Source: a virus. From it: 35,475 nucleotides of DNA. Shown one piece after another: positions 8,039-14,542 of this stretch. The stretch's first letter is position 1; each line of letters begins with the position of its first letter. Made by a program: the position numbers and the translations under genes. The DNA is taken from positions 1-35,475 of the IMG/VR virus record IMGVR_UViG_3300027896_000005; one strand, given 5' to 3'. Below the pieces are notes generated by a model. That model did not search any database and had not been told where the DNA came from. It saw nothing but the letters and a program-made list of their open reading frames with translations.

Positions 8039-8224
8039 TTATCCCCTTCTCTTCAGGACGATGCTCGTATCGTTGGCTTTGTATTCGAGAACAGTATTGC
8101 GTTTCCAGCCCAACCGTTTTAGGTCGAACTTCGAGAATATAATGCCAAGGGCATTTCCGATGGGACGCAACCGGATTAAGACCCGGTCATCTTTCCCTTT
8201 TTTCACAATTCGCTTCAACCGCAT
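8039..8224 (-). CDS. AbrB/MazE-type SpoVT domain transcriptional regulator
   Basis: 61 residues. The segment RVLIRLRPIGNALGIIFSKF-DLKRLGW followed by a VLEYKANDTSIVLKRR ending matches the swapped-hairpin AbrB fold, in which R-x-x-G-x-S/A-x-G-I-x-x-P/S, then a short helix L-x-x-L-G-W/L, then E-V/Y and I-V-L are conserved. Such proteins bind DNA as dimers and often repress their own promoter. It is the first gene of the leftward operon, facing the DUF932 gene across the double palindrome at 8263-8289, which is the obvious operator candidate. No toxin gene of MazF type follows, so a pure regulator is more likely than a toxin-antitoxin pair. Confidence 0.8.
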   Translation of the reverse strand: MRLKRIVKKGKDDRVLIRLRPIGNALGIIFSKFDLKRLGWKRNTVLEYKANDTSIVLKRRG

Positions 8225-8262
8225 GGTCGGGTGAATGGACGGAGTGCTACATAAAGTTTTTG

Positions 8263-8289
8263 GTAGTTATAACTGCGAGTTATAACTAC
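8263..8289. promoter_or_regulatory. Double palindromic operator between divergent operons
   Basis: A 12-bp inverted repeat with a 3-bp GCG centre. Each arm contains AGTTATAACT, itself a perfect palindrome, so two identical 10-bp dyads (8265-8274 and 8278-8287) lie 13 bp apart centre to centre. It sits in the divergent gap between the AbrB-like gene and the DUF932 gene, just upstream of the rightward TATA box. A third AGTTATAACT occurs at 9804-9813. Confidence 0.8.
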
Positions 8290-8296
8290 GGGAACG

Positions 8297-8306
8297 TTTA
8301 TAAATA
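8297..8306 (+). promoter_or_regulatory. TATA box for the DUF932 gene
   Basis: TTTATAAATA, preceded by the double palindrome and followed by an AGGAG ribosome site (8333-8337) and ATG 8347. Spacing places transcription initiation near 8324-8330. Repressor binding at 8263-8289 would lie immediately next to the TATA box and its upstream BRE. Confidence 0.7.
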
Positions 8307-8346
8307 CGGGCGTCATACTCCCTGCTATAATAGGAGCGTGTGAAAA

Positions 8347-9429
8347 ATGAAAACACAGATGGAAAGCATTATACCCGTGCCGGGGGCAAATTCGGCGGTT
8401 TTTGAAGAGCAGAAGATGAACAACATAAACGCCCTGATGAAGACGCTCGGCGAAATCAAGAACAACAGCCGGGATATCATTCTCGAACAGGGACAGACCG
8501 AAGCCGTGCTCGGTGGCTCGGATGTCATGCTGAAGGTCGAAGGGAACAATTTCAAAATATCCCGCTGGGCGTGGCAACAGATATCCGGCAAACTCGATGT
8601 GCCGATAAAATATATCGAGAAGATGAAGGCGACCGGACACGCGAAATTACTTGCCGAGAATGTCAATGCGTGGCTGACCTACGAGCAGTCCGACAAGAGA
8701 CTTATCAGGACGACCGGGCAAGAGGTAAGGGCGTTTTTGTCGTCGCGGTATAAGGTTATCGACAATTTCGATGTCGCCTTGATGACGCTCTCGGAAGCGA
8801 AGGCGCGGGGCGCGGTGTTCGATGAAGCGACGCTGACGGATAGAACGCTCTACATGAGGGCGTTAAATCTCAACACGGAGTACCACATCGTCGGTGACAA
8901 ATTCTACGGTGGGGTGCATATCCGCAACAGTGATGTCGGGGCGGCGTCGGTGACAATCTCGCCGTTCCTCTTCAGGATAGCATGCCGGAATGGGATGCTC
9001 TACACGAAAGCATTAAGACAAATCCATCTCGGAGCAGACCATGAAATAGGATTATTGAGCGCCGAAACCATCGAGAAGGAAGCCGAGAGCATATTCCTGA
9101 AGAGCCGCGATATCGTGAGGGCGTCGCTGACCGAGGGCGTGATTTCGGAATTCAAGACAGATATCGAGAAGACCCTGGCGATAAAACTAACAGACGTGCC
9201 CGGCACGGTTGCGAAGGTCGTTAAAACCTACGACCTGCCGAAGACGATGGAAGAGAGTTTATTAAAATCTCTTCTCGAAGACCCGACGCAGACCACCGAG
9301 CAGAAGGGCAGTCTTTACGGCGTGGTGAATGCACTTACATCGGTCGCGCAGAATGTCGATGCCGATATGACCTATGAATTGCAGAAGGTCGCCGGGGAAA
9401 TAGTCGCAGACGCAGGGGATTTCGCATAA
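8347..9429 (+). CDS. DUF932 (phage/plasmid-like) protein
   Basis: 360 residues, the largest protein of the early block. The middle region (FKISRWAWQQISGKLDVPIKYIEKM, then RAFLSSRYKVIDNFDVA, then GDKFYGGVHIRNSDVGAASVTISPFLFRIACRNGM) is characteristic of the DUF932 family found on phages and plasmids, in which the RAFLS-x-R-Y and N-S-E/D-x-G-x-x-S/A segments are conserved. Its biochemical function is not established; the family is often placed near recombination or replication genes. It is well placed to be an early gene: own TATA box, operator, good ribosome site, and a T-rich terminator directly after the stop. Confidence 0.88.
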   Translation: MKTQMESIIPVPGANSAVFEEQKMNNINALMKTLGEIKNNSRDIILEQGQTEAVLGGSDVMLKVEGNNFKISRWAWQQISGKLDVPIKYIEKMKATGHAKLLAENVNAWLTYEQSDKRLIRTTGQEVRAFLSSRYKVIDNFDVALMTLSEAKARGAVFDEATLTDRTLYMRALNLNTEYHIVGDKFYGGVHIRNSDVGAASVTISPFLFRIACRNGMLYTKALRQIHLGADHEIGLLSAETIEKEAESIFLKSRDIVRASLTEGVISEFKTDIEKTLAIKLTDVPGTVAKVVKTYDLPKTMEESLLKSLLEDPTQTTEQKGSLYGVVNALTSVAQNVDADMTYELQKVAGEIVADAGDFA

Positions 9430-9433
9430 TCCC

Positions 9434-9449
9434 CTTTTTATTTTTTATC
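9434..9449 (+). terminator. T-rich archaeal-type terminator
   Basis: Directly after the DUF932 stop the coding strand has two T runs (five and six Ts) within 16 bases, the usual form of intrinsic termination in archaea. No hairpin is needed or seen. Confidence 0.5.
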
Positions 9450-9468
9450 TCGAATAAGGACGGTGAGA

Positions 9469-9630
9469 ATGACTATGCAGAATTCATGTGGACACGAGAG
9501 CAACACCGGATATCCTACCAACGACGGTAGGGATTTATGTCCGGCGTGTTGGAATAGATATCAGCAAGAGAAGAGAAGGCAACGGGCTTTAAGGGGCAAC
9601 CCGGATGGGCGGTATTATGACACTGATTAA
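9469..9630 (+). CDS. Small zinc-ribbon protein
   Basis: 53 residues after a GGACGGTGAG ribosome site. One zinc site: CGHES near the N-terminus and CPACW about 20 residues later; the rest is strongly basic (QQEKRRQRALRG). The 3' end overlaps the next gene by 14 bases. Of a type common in archaeal virus genomes; no function known. Confidence 0.7.
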   Translation: MTMQNSCGHESNTGYPTNDGRDLCPACWNRYQQEKRRQRALRGNPDGRYYDTD

Positions 9631-9775
9631 CTGTCCTAAATGTGGCGAGAGTTATCCGCCCAATCCAGCCGGGATACTAACGCACCGATGCCGTCCCCAA
9701 CATACAACAGAGCGCGAGATGGGGGATACGGTAACGGTCGAGCAAATCCGAGAAGCGCGATGGGGGACATTATGA
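9617..9775 (+). CDS. Small zinc-finger protein
   Basis: 52 residues, starting inside the preceding gene and ending in an ATGA overlap with the next. Metal ligands: CPKCG at the N-terminus, then HRC and a following His. This spacing resembles a C2HC finger. The remaining half is acidic and helical. Part of a run of overlapping small genes that must be read from one transcript. Confidence 0.65.
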   Translation: MTLINCPKCGESYPPNPAGILTHRCRPQHTTEREMGDTVTVEQIREARWGTL

Positions 9776-10164
9776 AGCGCCGACGGCAGAAACGGGCGGA
9801 AAGAGTTATAACTTCAGAGAGCGATATCCCTGCCGGTGATGGAGCAATGCGAAAACTGGAACAGTTCGATACAATAACAGCGGAAAGTCTGAAGGGAAAA
9901 CTCGTGCGATATGAAATGTCGCGCTGGGGAATGTGTCAGGGGTCATGCCGGGTGCCGTTGCCGAAGGACGAACTCGTACTTACTGCGAAAGGCAGGAAAG
10001 TAAAAAAGCCCACCACGCACGGCATAATCGTGAGAGGGGCATCCTTCGAGCGCGATACCGGCTGGAACTGGAAGGGCGAAATAGTCCGGCTCCCTGTGAC
10101 GGCGATAGAATGTTACCGAGAGAGACGAAACGGGAAAGATATCCCTGTCGATTTGGAAGAGTGA
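9772..10164 (+). CDS. Hypothetical basic protein of 130 residues
   Basis: ATG 9772 is chosen over upstream in-frame codons because it overlaps the preceding stop (ATGA) and gives a protein beginning MKRRRQKRAERV. Centre and C-terminus contain SLKGKLVRYEMSRWG and THGIIVRGASFERDTGWNWKGEIVRLP, which look like a small beta-barrel with a surface loop. No family recognised. The third copy of the AGTTATAACT palindrome lies near its 5' end (9804-9813). Confidence 0.65.
   Translation: MKRRRQKRAERVITSESDIPAGDGAMRKLEQFDTITAESLKGKLVRYEMSRWGMCQGSCRVPLPKDELVLTAKGRKVKKPTTHGIIVRGASFERDTGWNWKGEIVRLPVTAIECYRERRNGKDIPVDLEE
9804..9813. promoter_or_regulatory. Third copy of the AGTTATAACT palindrome
   Basis: Identical to both dyads at 8265-8274 and 8278-8287 but located inside a coding region. 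A 10-bp match by chance is expected well below once in this window outside the operator, so it could be an auxiliary site. Confidence 0.45.
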
Positions 10165-10168
10165 ATAC

Positions 10169-10321
10169 ATGGGCGAAATCTGGGTAACAGGTGAGAAGCA
10201 GAAGAGAATTACAATAAAGAGACTACGAGCCGAAGGGATGAAGAGGATACGGAGCGAGCGAATGTGCGCCGGTGGCATTTGGGACATCAGGATATTATAC
10301 GAACTACCGGGGGCGAACTGA
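10169..10321 (+). CDS. Small basic hypothetical protein
   Basis: 50 residues, beginning four bases after the preceding stop and ending in a one-base overlap (TGATG) with the next ATG. The middle is strongly basic and helical (KQKRITIKRLRAEGMKRIRSERM); the end is short and beta-like. No family recognised. Tight spacing on both sides is the main support for it being translated. Confidence 0.6.
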   Translation: MGEIWVTGEKQKRITIKRLRAEGMKRIRSERMCAGGIWDIRILYELPGAN

Positions 10322-10527
10322 TGGGCGAGCCGCGTATCCGGTATTGTATCGACAAGTGCGGGGCGCACACGAGAGGTAAGAAAAAAGATTTAATCCGGCA
10401 TGGCTTCGATATCAACGATTGCCTCGTTTGCCCTTGGTGCGCCGAGAAGGAATACGAAGGTAACACCCTGGCAAAATTAATGACCGGACACGATAACAGA
10501 AGGGATTGGGTAAGGGGGAATATATAA
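10321..10527 (+). CDS. Small zinc-ribbon protein
   Basis: 68 residues. ATG 10321 overlaps the preceding stop (TGATG). Ligands: C-x3-C near residues 9-13, then CLVCPWC near 34-40. The rest is charged, with a short helix at the C-terminus. Typical of the many zinc proteins in this block; no defined family. Confidence 0.7.
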   Translation: MGEPRIRYCIDKCGAHTRGKKKDLIRHGFDINDCLVCPWCAEKEYEGNTLAKLMTGHDNRRDWVRGNI

Positions 10528-10727
10528 TTGCAGTCATCGATGGATGCGGTAAATTCTCGGGTGCTGTCCGTGAACAGCGTGGTTTTAGTCTACCATCACC
10601 TGCCCGAGATGCCGATACATCCATCGTGATACCTGACAGAAATAGGAGCGTGAAACCACGAAAGAAACAACAACGAAAAAAAGTGCCGACCCCGAAAGGG
10701 ACTACGAGAGCGAAGCGGACACCTTGA
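10506..10727 (+). CDS. Doubtful small ORF with basic C-terminus
   Basis: An open frame of 73 codons from TTG 10506, overlapping the previous gene by 22 bases. A ribosome-site-like AAGGGGGAA at 10512-10520 lies upstream of codons ATA/ATT, which are not standard starts. A second, better site (AGGAG at 10644-10648) precedes GTG 10650 in the same frame. Reading from GTG gives a 25-residue basic peptide ending at 10727, or, after a -1 slip on A7 at 10676-10682, the coiled-coil protein of the next entry. No family recognised. Confidence 0.3.
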   Translation: MGKGEYIIAVIDGCGKFSGAVREQRGFSLPSPARDADTSIVIPDRNRSVKPRKKQQRKKVPTPKGTTRAKRTP

Positions 10728-11068
10728 ACACGGAAATAAAGCAGACCGAGATAGCCATCCTTGAAAAACAGAAGGATGTCGCCGCCATTCAGGACGATAT
10801 AAAACACCTGACTGTCGAACTCGAAACGCAGGTCTGCGCCGCGTTGAACGATGAAGGGAAAGCGAAATATTCCAACGAGAGCGCCCGAAAGAACGCGGTC
10901 GCTCTCTTGATGAAGGACGACAAAGTGCTCCGCGAGAAAAACCAAAAACTATCGACTTATGCGACGTCGATAGAACTTGACAAAATCGAGGACGGATATC
11001 TGCACAGAAGGTTTCAAATCCTGCTGTGCGTGATGAAGATATCCGCGTCGAAGGGGGGCTTACAGTGA
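10724..11068 (+). CDS. Coiled-coil protein, possible -1 frameshift fusion from GTG 10650
   Basis: From TTG 10724 this gives 114 residues: an N-terminal coiled coil (EIAILEKQKDVAAIQDDIKHL), then ALNDEGKAKYSNESARKNAVALL, then a helix. The NE/D-x-GK-x-KYSNE-x-xR pattern is widespread in small phage proteins near recombination genes. The frame is open upstream to 10646 with coding-like sequence (ADPERDYESEADTL) but has no start codon there. GTG 10650, behind a good ribosome site, is in the zero frame, and the slippery A-AAA-AAA at 10676-10682 would shift it into this frame, giving about 138 residues. Alternatives are a simple indel or true TTG initiation. Confidence 0.7.
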   Translation: MNTEIKQTEIAILEKQKDVAAIQDDIKHLTVELETQVCAALNDEGKAKYSNESARKNAVALLMKDDKVLREKNQKLSTYATSIELDKIEDGYLHRRFQILLCVMKISASKGGLQ

Positions 11069-11478
11069 CCGGAGAACCGAGCGAATATGTGTGCGTGTCG
11101 AAGGATGAAGAGCGACAGAAGACAATGAGGGGCTTGCTCGATGTGTATGTGAAATTACACAACTCGAACATGCCCGACGCGGTCGAGCATTTCATCCACG
11201 ACCACCCGGAATACACCGGGCGGCTTCTCGGGGAGCAGATGTTCATCCTCGGGCAGGTCATGGGCGCGAACACGGGCGTATCGATTGACGTAATGCTTCT
11301 CGGGTCAAGGGTCGAAAAACTGGAAACCGTTATCGCATCGACACTGAACAAGGAAGCCGAGAAGCCCGGCGTATGTGTCTGTGGTCATCCATTCGACGAC
11401 CATAACGGTAGAGGGAAATGTAGCAAGTGCGAATGTCACCCGACGAACACGGAGGGGATGACCGATGACAAGCGATGA
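11065..11478 (+). CDS. Hypothetical protein with C-terminal CxC zinc motif
   Basis: 137 residues from GTG 11065, which overlaps the upstream stop and follows a G-rich ribosome site at 11054-11059. Residues 15-105 are helical with hydrophobic periodicity (RGLLDVYVKLHNSNMPDAV, MFILGQVMGANTG). The C-terminus carries CVCGHPFDDH then CSKCECH: a CxCxxxxxxH...CxxCxC arrangement that is common at the ends of phage and archaeal proteins. It overlaps the next gene by 14 bases. Function unknown. Confidence 0.75.
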   Translation: MTGEPSEYVCVSKDEERQKTMRGLLDVYVKLHNSNMPDAVEHFIHDHPEYTGRLLGEQMFILGQVMGANTGVSIDVMLLGSRVEKLETVIASTLNKEAEKPGVCVCGHPFDDHNGRGKCSKCECHPTNTEGMTDDKR

Positions 11479-12004
11479 AGAGAAGGGCGCGAGGTTGGCG
11501 TATGCTCACGCACTCGCCAAGGAAACAGTCATGCTCTACCGGATAGTGAAATCAGAGGACCCGGTAATCGAAACCGAAGTCGGGAGCGAAGCGTTATTGC
11601 AGATGTGCGATGCGTGTATCGGAATAGCCAACAAAGAGGTCAGGATTGACCGGAGATACGCACCGTCACCGCCTCCCCCGGCGAATGCAGAGCAGAAGGG
11701 CGAGAAGACCGCCCCGGGCGTTCCCGCATCCATCCCCCCAGCCCAGACACCGAAGGCTACCGCACCTGAAAGCAAGGCGCAGACGCAGGGAAGCAATCAG
11801 CCGCCGGGGGGTATGAAGACACCCACCCAGCCGCAAACGGCTCCTAATCAAGCGGAAGGGCTGCCGGCTGGATATCCCGACACACTCCCATGTCCGAACT
11901 GTGGCAAGAGATTGAGAGGTAAGCCGTCGAAATATCCGAACACGCCGCCTTATTATCGCTGTGCCACCTGCAAGGTCTACGCCAAGATACCGAAGCAGGG
12001 CTGA
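11465..12004 (+). CDS. Helical protein with Pro/Ala linker and C-terminal zinc ribbon
   Basis: 179 residues in three parts: an N-terminal helical domain (residues 1-65) with two cysteines (MCDACIG), a low-complexity Pro/Ala/Gln/Lys linker (about 66-130), and a zinc ribbon (about 138-175) with CPNCGKR and CATCKV. The architecture resembles single-strand DNA-binding or annealing accessory proteins, but no catalytic motif is visible. It starts within the 3' end of the preceding gene, so the two are coupled. Confidence 0.7.
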   Translation: MTSDEEKGARLAYAHALAKETVMLYRIVKSEDPVIETEVGSEALLQMCDACIGIANKEVRIDRRYAPSPPPPANAEQKGEKTAPGVPASIPPAQTPKATAPESKAQTQGSNQPPGGMKTPTQPQTAPNQAEGLPAGYPDTLPCPNCGKRLRGKPSKYPNTPPYYRCATCKVYAKIPKQG

Positions 12005-12017
12005 TGGGGGTCGCACT

Positions 12018-12161
12018 ATGGCGAGATTGACACCGCCGTTTATGGTATTTGTTGGAGAGGAAGCCGTCTGCAAAATCGACAGAGCAGTTTGCCATGAGGT
12101 CGATTGCCGCGAGTGCTCGAAATCCGACGAATATCAGGATACCGGCAGGGGGCGCGAATGA
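12018..12161 (+). CDS. Small cysteine-rich protein
   Basis: 47 residues. ATG 12018 was chosen since upstream in-frame sequence is short and lies between genes. Cysteines in C...CH...CREC arrangement over residues 18-35 suggest a single metal site. The stop overlaps the start of the SWIM protein as ATGA. Function unknown. Confidence 0.65.
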   Translation: MARLTPPFMVFVGEEAVCKIDRAVCHEVDCRECSKSDEYQDTGRGRE

Positions 12162-12688
12162 AGACCATCGAACAGGTCTACATGCCCAGGACAGCGAACT
12201 TTCAGGCGTGGATAGACAAGAGTAAAACCACTCTGTCGGAATGGTGCGTACCGTTTCCGTCGAAGAGGATAACAGGGCGGTTTTACAATATTTTTATCGA
12301 TATGGAAACATACCTGATGCGCTGTATGTGTCCTGCATTCGCGGGTGGATTTGACGAACAGGGCAGAGTTATCCCGGCGCTCGGAATTTGCTCCCATGTA
12401 AAAAAGTTACAATGGGTTTGCGAATTAAAAGACAATCCGAACTGGGTCTCGCTCGAAGCGAGGTTATCGATTAGTGACGAGTGGATAGACGCGAGCATGA
12501 AGCGCATCCTCGATTTGATGGCTGAAAAGCCGATGACCTGTGACGAGTGCGAAGTCGTTACGGGGTTAATACATCAGACATGCTCGCCGATAATCCTGCG
12601 ATTAGTGAAAGCGGGCTGGCTCGAACCATCAGGGGACAGACGGAAAACGAGAAGAGGACGAAGCGCGATAGTGTGGCAGGTGACATAA
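12158..12688 (+). CDS. SWIM-type zinc finger plus winged-helix protein
   Basis: 176 residues from ATG 12158 (ATGA overlap upstream). C56-x-C58 and C78-x-H80, with a hydrophobic run before them, form the CxCx(n)CxH signature of SWIM zinc fingers, which act in DNA or protein binding. Residues about 125-175 form a winged helix: a helix, then CDECEVVTGLIHQTCSPIILRLVKAGWL, then a basic wing and a final strand IVWQV; this resembles phage replication/transcription winged helices with T/C-G-L-x-H-Q-T. Adjacent to the origin-like region, it is one of the better candidates for a replication initiator or regulator, but this is inference. Confidence 0.75.
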   Translation: MKTIEQVYMPRTANFQAWIDKSKTTLSEWCVPFPSKRITGRFYNIFIDMETYLMRCMCPAFAGGFDEQGRVIPALGICSHVKKLQWVCELKDNPNWVSLEARLSISDEWIDASMKRILDLMAEKPMTCDECEVVTGLIHQTCSPIILRLVKAGWLEPSGDRRKTRRGRSAIVWQVT

Positions 12689-12867
12689 TGAGTGGATTTA
12701 TCCCGACAAGCATCTGTAAAATCTGCGGAAATGTCGATGCAGGAAATCCGTGCCATCATTGCAGAGATATCGAGGACGAAATCGCCGGACAACCGACACC
12801 GTGCGATATGTGCAGTGACGAGAATTGCGACGAATGCCCAGAAGCCGGTAACATGGAGGAATATTAA
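12688..12867 (+). CDS. Small protein with two zinc-binding motifs
   Basis: 59 residues, with the start overlapping the last base of the previous stop (TAATG). Ten cysteine/histidine ligands: CKICG, CHHC, CDMC, then CDEC; this is enough for two zinc sites. It is acidic overall, unlike the other basic ribbons nearby, so protein-binding rather than DNA-binding is plausible. It is followed by the next start after one base. Confidence 0.7.
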   Translation: MSGFIPTSICKICGNVDAGNPCHHCRDIEDEIAGQPTPCDMCSDENCDECPEAGNMEEY

Positions 12868-12868
12868 T

Positions 12869-13303
12869 ATGGTTGGAAAAATGGATATCGTGACAATAAA
12901 AGTAGAATTGGACGCGGTGAGAATGCACACCGCACACGCAATCAACTTGGAACTCGACGAACGAAAGGCGCACATCGACGAGGTCATGCGACAGGTTATC
13001 GAAACCTTCGACTTGGACGAATATGTAAAAAAGATTACCGGGGAAATAATGAAGGCGAGATTAGAGCAACATATTCGTTGGAAAATCGATAAATACATGG
13101 GTGATACCATCGGGAGATTAGAAACGGCGATGAAAAAATTTACCGATGAAGAGCGCAAACCGACCCCTATCCTGAAGGATGACGAAGTTAAACCCTGTCC
13201 GAAATGCGGCAAGGAAATGGAGAACCACATCGAGAATGACGGAGAACGGACTTGGGTTCGTGGACGAAGTTGCGAGTGCGGTTATCGGGAAGGCGACCTT
13301 TAA
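12869..13303 (+). CDS. Helical protein with C-terminal zinc ribbon
   Basis: 144 residues from ATG 12869, behind GGAGG (12856-12860). Residues 1-105 are almost entirely helical and charged, with coiled-coil potential (IDEVMRQVIETFDLDEYVKKITGEIM). Residues 115-144 form a ribbon with CPKCGKEM and CECGY. It is the last gene before the 540-bp gene-free region. No family recognised; a scaffold or regulatory DNA-binding protein is possible. Confidence 0.7.
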   Translation: MVGKMDIVTIKVELDAVRMHTAHAINLELDERKAHIDEVMRQVIETFDLDEYVKKITGEIMKARLEQHIRWKIDKYMGDTIGRLETAMKKFTDEERKPTPILKDDEVKPCPKCGKEMENHIENDGERTWVRGRSCECGYREGDL

Positions 13304-13412
13304 TCTTTCAAGGATGGGGAAGAGCGTAACCATCGACCGTGATGCCCTTATCGCTCCGGGGCAAATCCGATTTTTCTTTCCCGCGGTCGAAGACGCATAT
13401 CTCCCCCACCCC

Positions 13413-13450
13413 ACTTTTTCTTATGCGTTTTTATCAAGTCTCTTTTATTA
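13413..13450 (+). terminator. T-rich terminator tract after the early operon
   Basis: Three T runs (CTTTTTCTT, GTTTTTATC, TCTCTTTTATT) occur within about 40 bases, some 110 bases after the stop of the preceding gene. Archaeal polymerase stops at such oligo-T tracts without a hairpin. Confidence 0.5.
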
Positions 13451-13693
13451 AAACTTGTGTATGTATGGAGGTAGGTATGGAGGTATCGTTCGCAACGTCC
13501 TTACTTACTTACTTCTACAAGAAATACAGGGGCGGGGCTGGGGGTCTAATCTGGCTTTATAGGTGTCTCTTTATACCCACGGGGTTACAAAGGGCTTGGC
13601 GGGGCGTTTCCGTGCGTGTGGCGTCAATCCTGCGGGGTCGTTCTGGGGGGTCGATTGTCCGGTATTAGTCTGTGGGACCAACCCGCCGGAACG

Positions 13694-13782
13694 GTCTGGG
13701 GTATCTGTCTGGGGTAACACTATGGAGGGAACACTACGCGGTATCGATATGCGGGATGACTATGCGGTAGTGATATGCGGGA
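13694..13782 (+). repeat. Two families of short direct repeats upstream of the RHH gene
   Basis: GTCTGGGGTA at 13694-13703 and 13707-13716 (period 13), then GATATGCGGGA at 13746-13756 and 13772-13782 (period 26) with a partial copy at 13761-13769. Periods of 13 and 26 bases place copies at related helical positions, as in iterons or tandem operators for a ribbon-helix-helix protein. Confidence 0.6.
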
Positions 13783-13803
13783 CTGTTGAAATGATTAAAA
13801 ATG

Positions 13804-13811
13804 TTTAAATA
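13804..13811 (+). promoter_or_regulatory. TATA box TTTAAATA for the RHH gene
   Basis: TTTAAATA followed by GGG, with ATG 13845 beginning 41 bases after its first base. The position predicts a leader of roughly 8-12 bases. It lies directly downstream of the GATATGCGGGA repeats. Confidence 0.75.
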
Positions 13812-13844
13812 GGGTTATTGTATTCTGGGGCGTGGTGTAGAACC

Positions 13845-14018
13845 ATGCCCGAAAACCTGACAAGAAGGGATTACTCGCCGATTGCAGTATCGACGAGAAC
13901 CAAGAAGGATTTTATATCGCTGGGACGAATGAACGACACGCACGAAAGCCTACTGTGCCGCCTTGTAAAATTAGGGCGTAAATATAAGACAGAACTCGAC
14001 AAGATGGAAACCAGTTAA
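13845..14018 (+). CDS. Ribbon-helix-helix DNA-binding protein
   Basis: 57 residues from ATG 13845. PIAVSTRTKKDFISLGRMNDTHESLLCRLVKL matches the archaeal RHH pattern: a short strand I-x-V-S, then K-x-x-L-x-x-L, a turn, then T/S-Y/H-E/D-x-L-x-x-L. These proteins bind operators as dimers and commonly repress their own promoter. Its promoter and the repeats just upstream make autoregulation likely. An upstream in-frame GTG-like extension is not needed and would lie across the predicted start of transcription. Confidence 0.75.
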   Translation: MPENLTRRDYSPIAVSTRTKKDFISLGRMNDTHESLLCRLVKLGRKYKTELDKMETS

Positions 14019-14059
14019 GGAACTCTCGGGCATTGGTTCTATGACGGGAGGGATGGGGC

Positions 14060-14542
14060 TTGTCTGATATCCATCTTTATATCAAAAAGCATATTCAGGA
14101 TTGGGTCGATAGACGAAGCGGTAAGGGCAACGCCGTCGATATCGCAGGGATTTTTGAACGCGCATTAATCAAGGAAATGGAAGCCGACCCCGACGAAATC
14201 GAGTTAAAAATAGCATTGCTCGATGTCGAACGGCAGAAACTTATCGAGATGAAAACCGAACACGACAAGGTAAAAATCGAGAGAGAAGTGCAGGAAAAAA
14301 AGCGCACTGAAATCCTGAAGACCGTCGCCGTGAACGAGCAGAAGACGCGAAATCAGAACATCGCAAAAAGAACGGAAACGCTTTTTATCGACGCTATCCG
14401 TTACGGGAAGATGAAGGAAGCCGAGGTCTACTACGCACGACTAACGGACATGGATATTTCTTTAAATCTCGACGGGCTGGGTGACATTGTAAAAAAGAGC
14501 GTGACTGACTTTATCGAGAGCAGGGGGAAGGTTCATGCGTGA
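14060..14542 (+). CDS. Coiled-coil protein of unknown function
   Basis: 160 residues from TTG 14060, after a GGGAGGGATGGGG stretch that can serve as ribosome site. An N-terminal helical region (residues 1-45) is followed by a long heptad-patterned coiled coil from about 50 to 115 (LLDVERQKLIEMKTEHDKVKIEREVQEKK). The C-terminal 45 residues are helical and not coiled. It overlaps the nuclease-like gene by eight bases. No family recognised. Confidence 0.65.
   Translation: MSDIHLYIKKHIQDWVDRRSGKGNAVDIAGIFERALIKEMEADPDEIELKIALLDVERQKLIEMKTEHDKVKIEREVQEKKRTEILKTVAVNEQKTRNQNIAKRTETLFIDAIRYGKMKEAEVYYARLTDMDISLNLDGLGDIVKKSVTDFIESRGKVHA

Larger units (their letters stand above)
13304..13844. other. 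Gene-free region with direct repeats; replication origin candidate
   Basis: 541 bases with no convincing gene. The left part is T-rich (13410-13450), like an archaeal terminator. Then come direct repeats: GTATGGAGGTA at 13463 and 13475; TTAC units at 13501-13514; GTCTGGGGTA at 13694 and 13707 (13-bp period); GATATGCGGGA at 13746 and 13772, with a related TATGCGGTA between them at 13761. The coding strand is G-rich from 13530 to 13720. The region ends in the TATA box of the RHH gene. Iteron-like repeats next to a DNA-binding protein gene fit an origin or operator. Confidence 0.55.

Noticed and set aside
8039-8224. AbrB/MazE-like protein as an antitoxin
   Set aside because: The following genes are zinc-ribbon and Pro/Lys-rich proteins, none resembling MazF or other toxins.
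10596-11351. Long reverse-strand open frame (251 codons) opposite the coiled-coil genes
   Set aside because: It lies against well-supported forward genes with ribosome sites and overlaps; the translation is Arg/Ser/Phe-rich shadow sequence with no domain.
13314-13451. Short forward frame starting at ATG 13314 in the gene-free region
   Set aside because: It crosses the T-rich terminator area and gives Phe/Pro-rich, unstructured wording with no family and no clear ribosome site.
13563-13808. Forward frame of 81 codons in the repeat region
   Set aside because: It contains the direct repeats and a G-rich stretch; wording is not protein-like and it runs into the RHH promoter.
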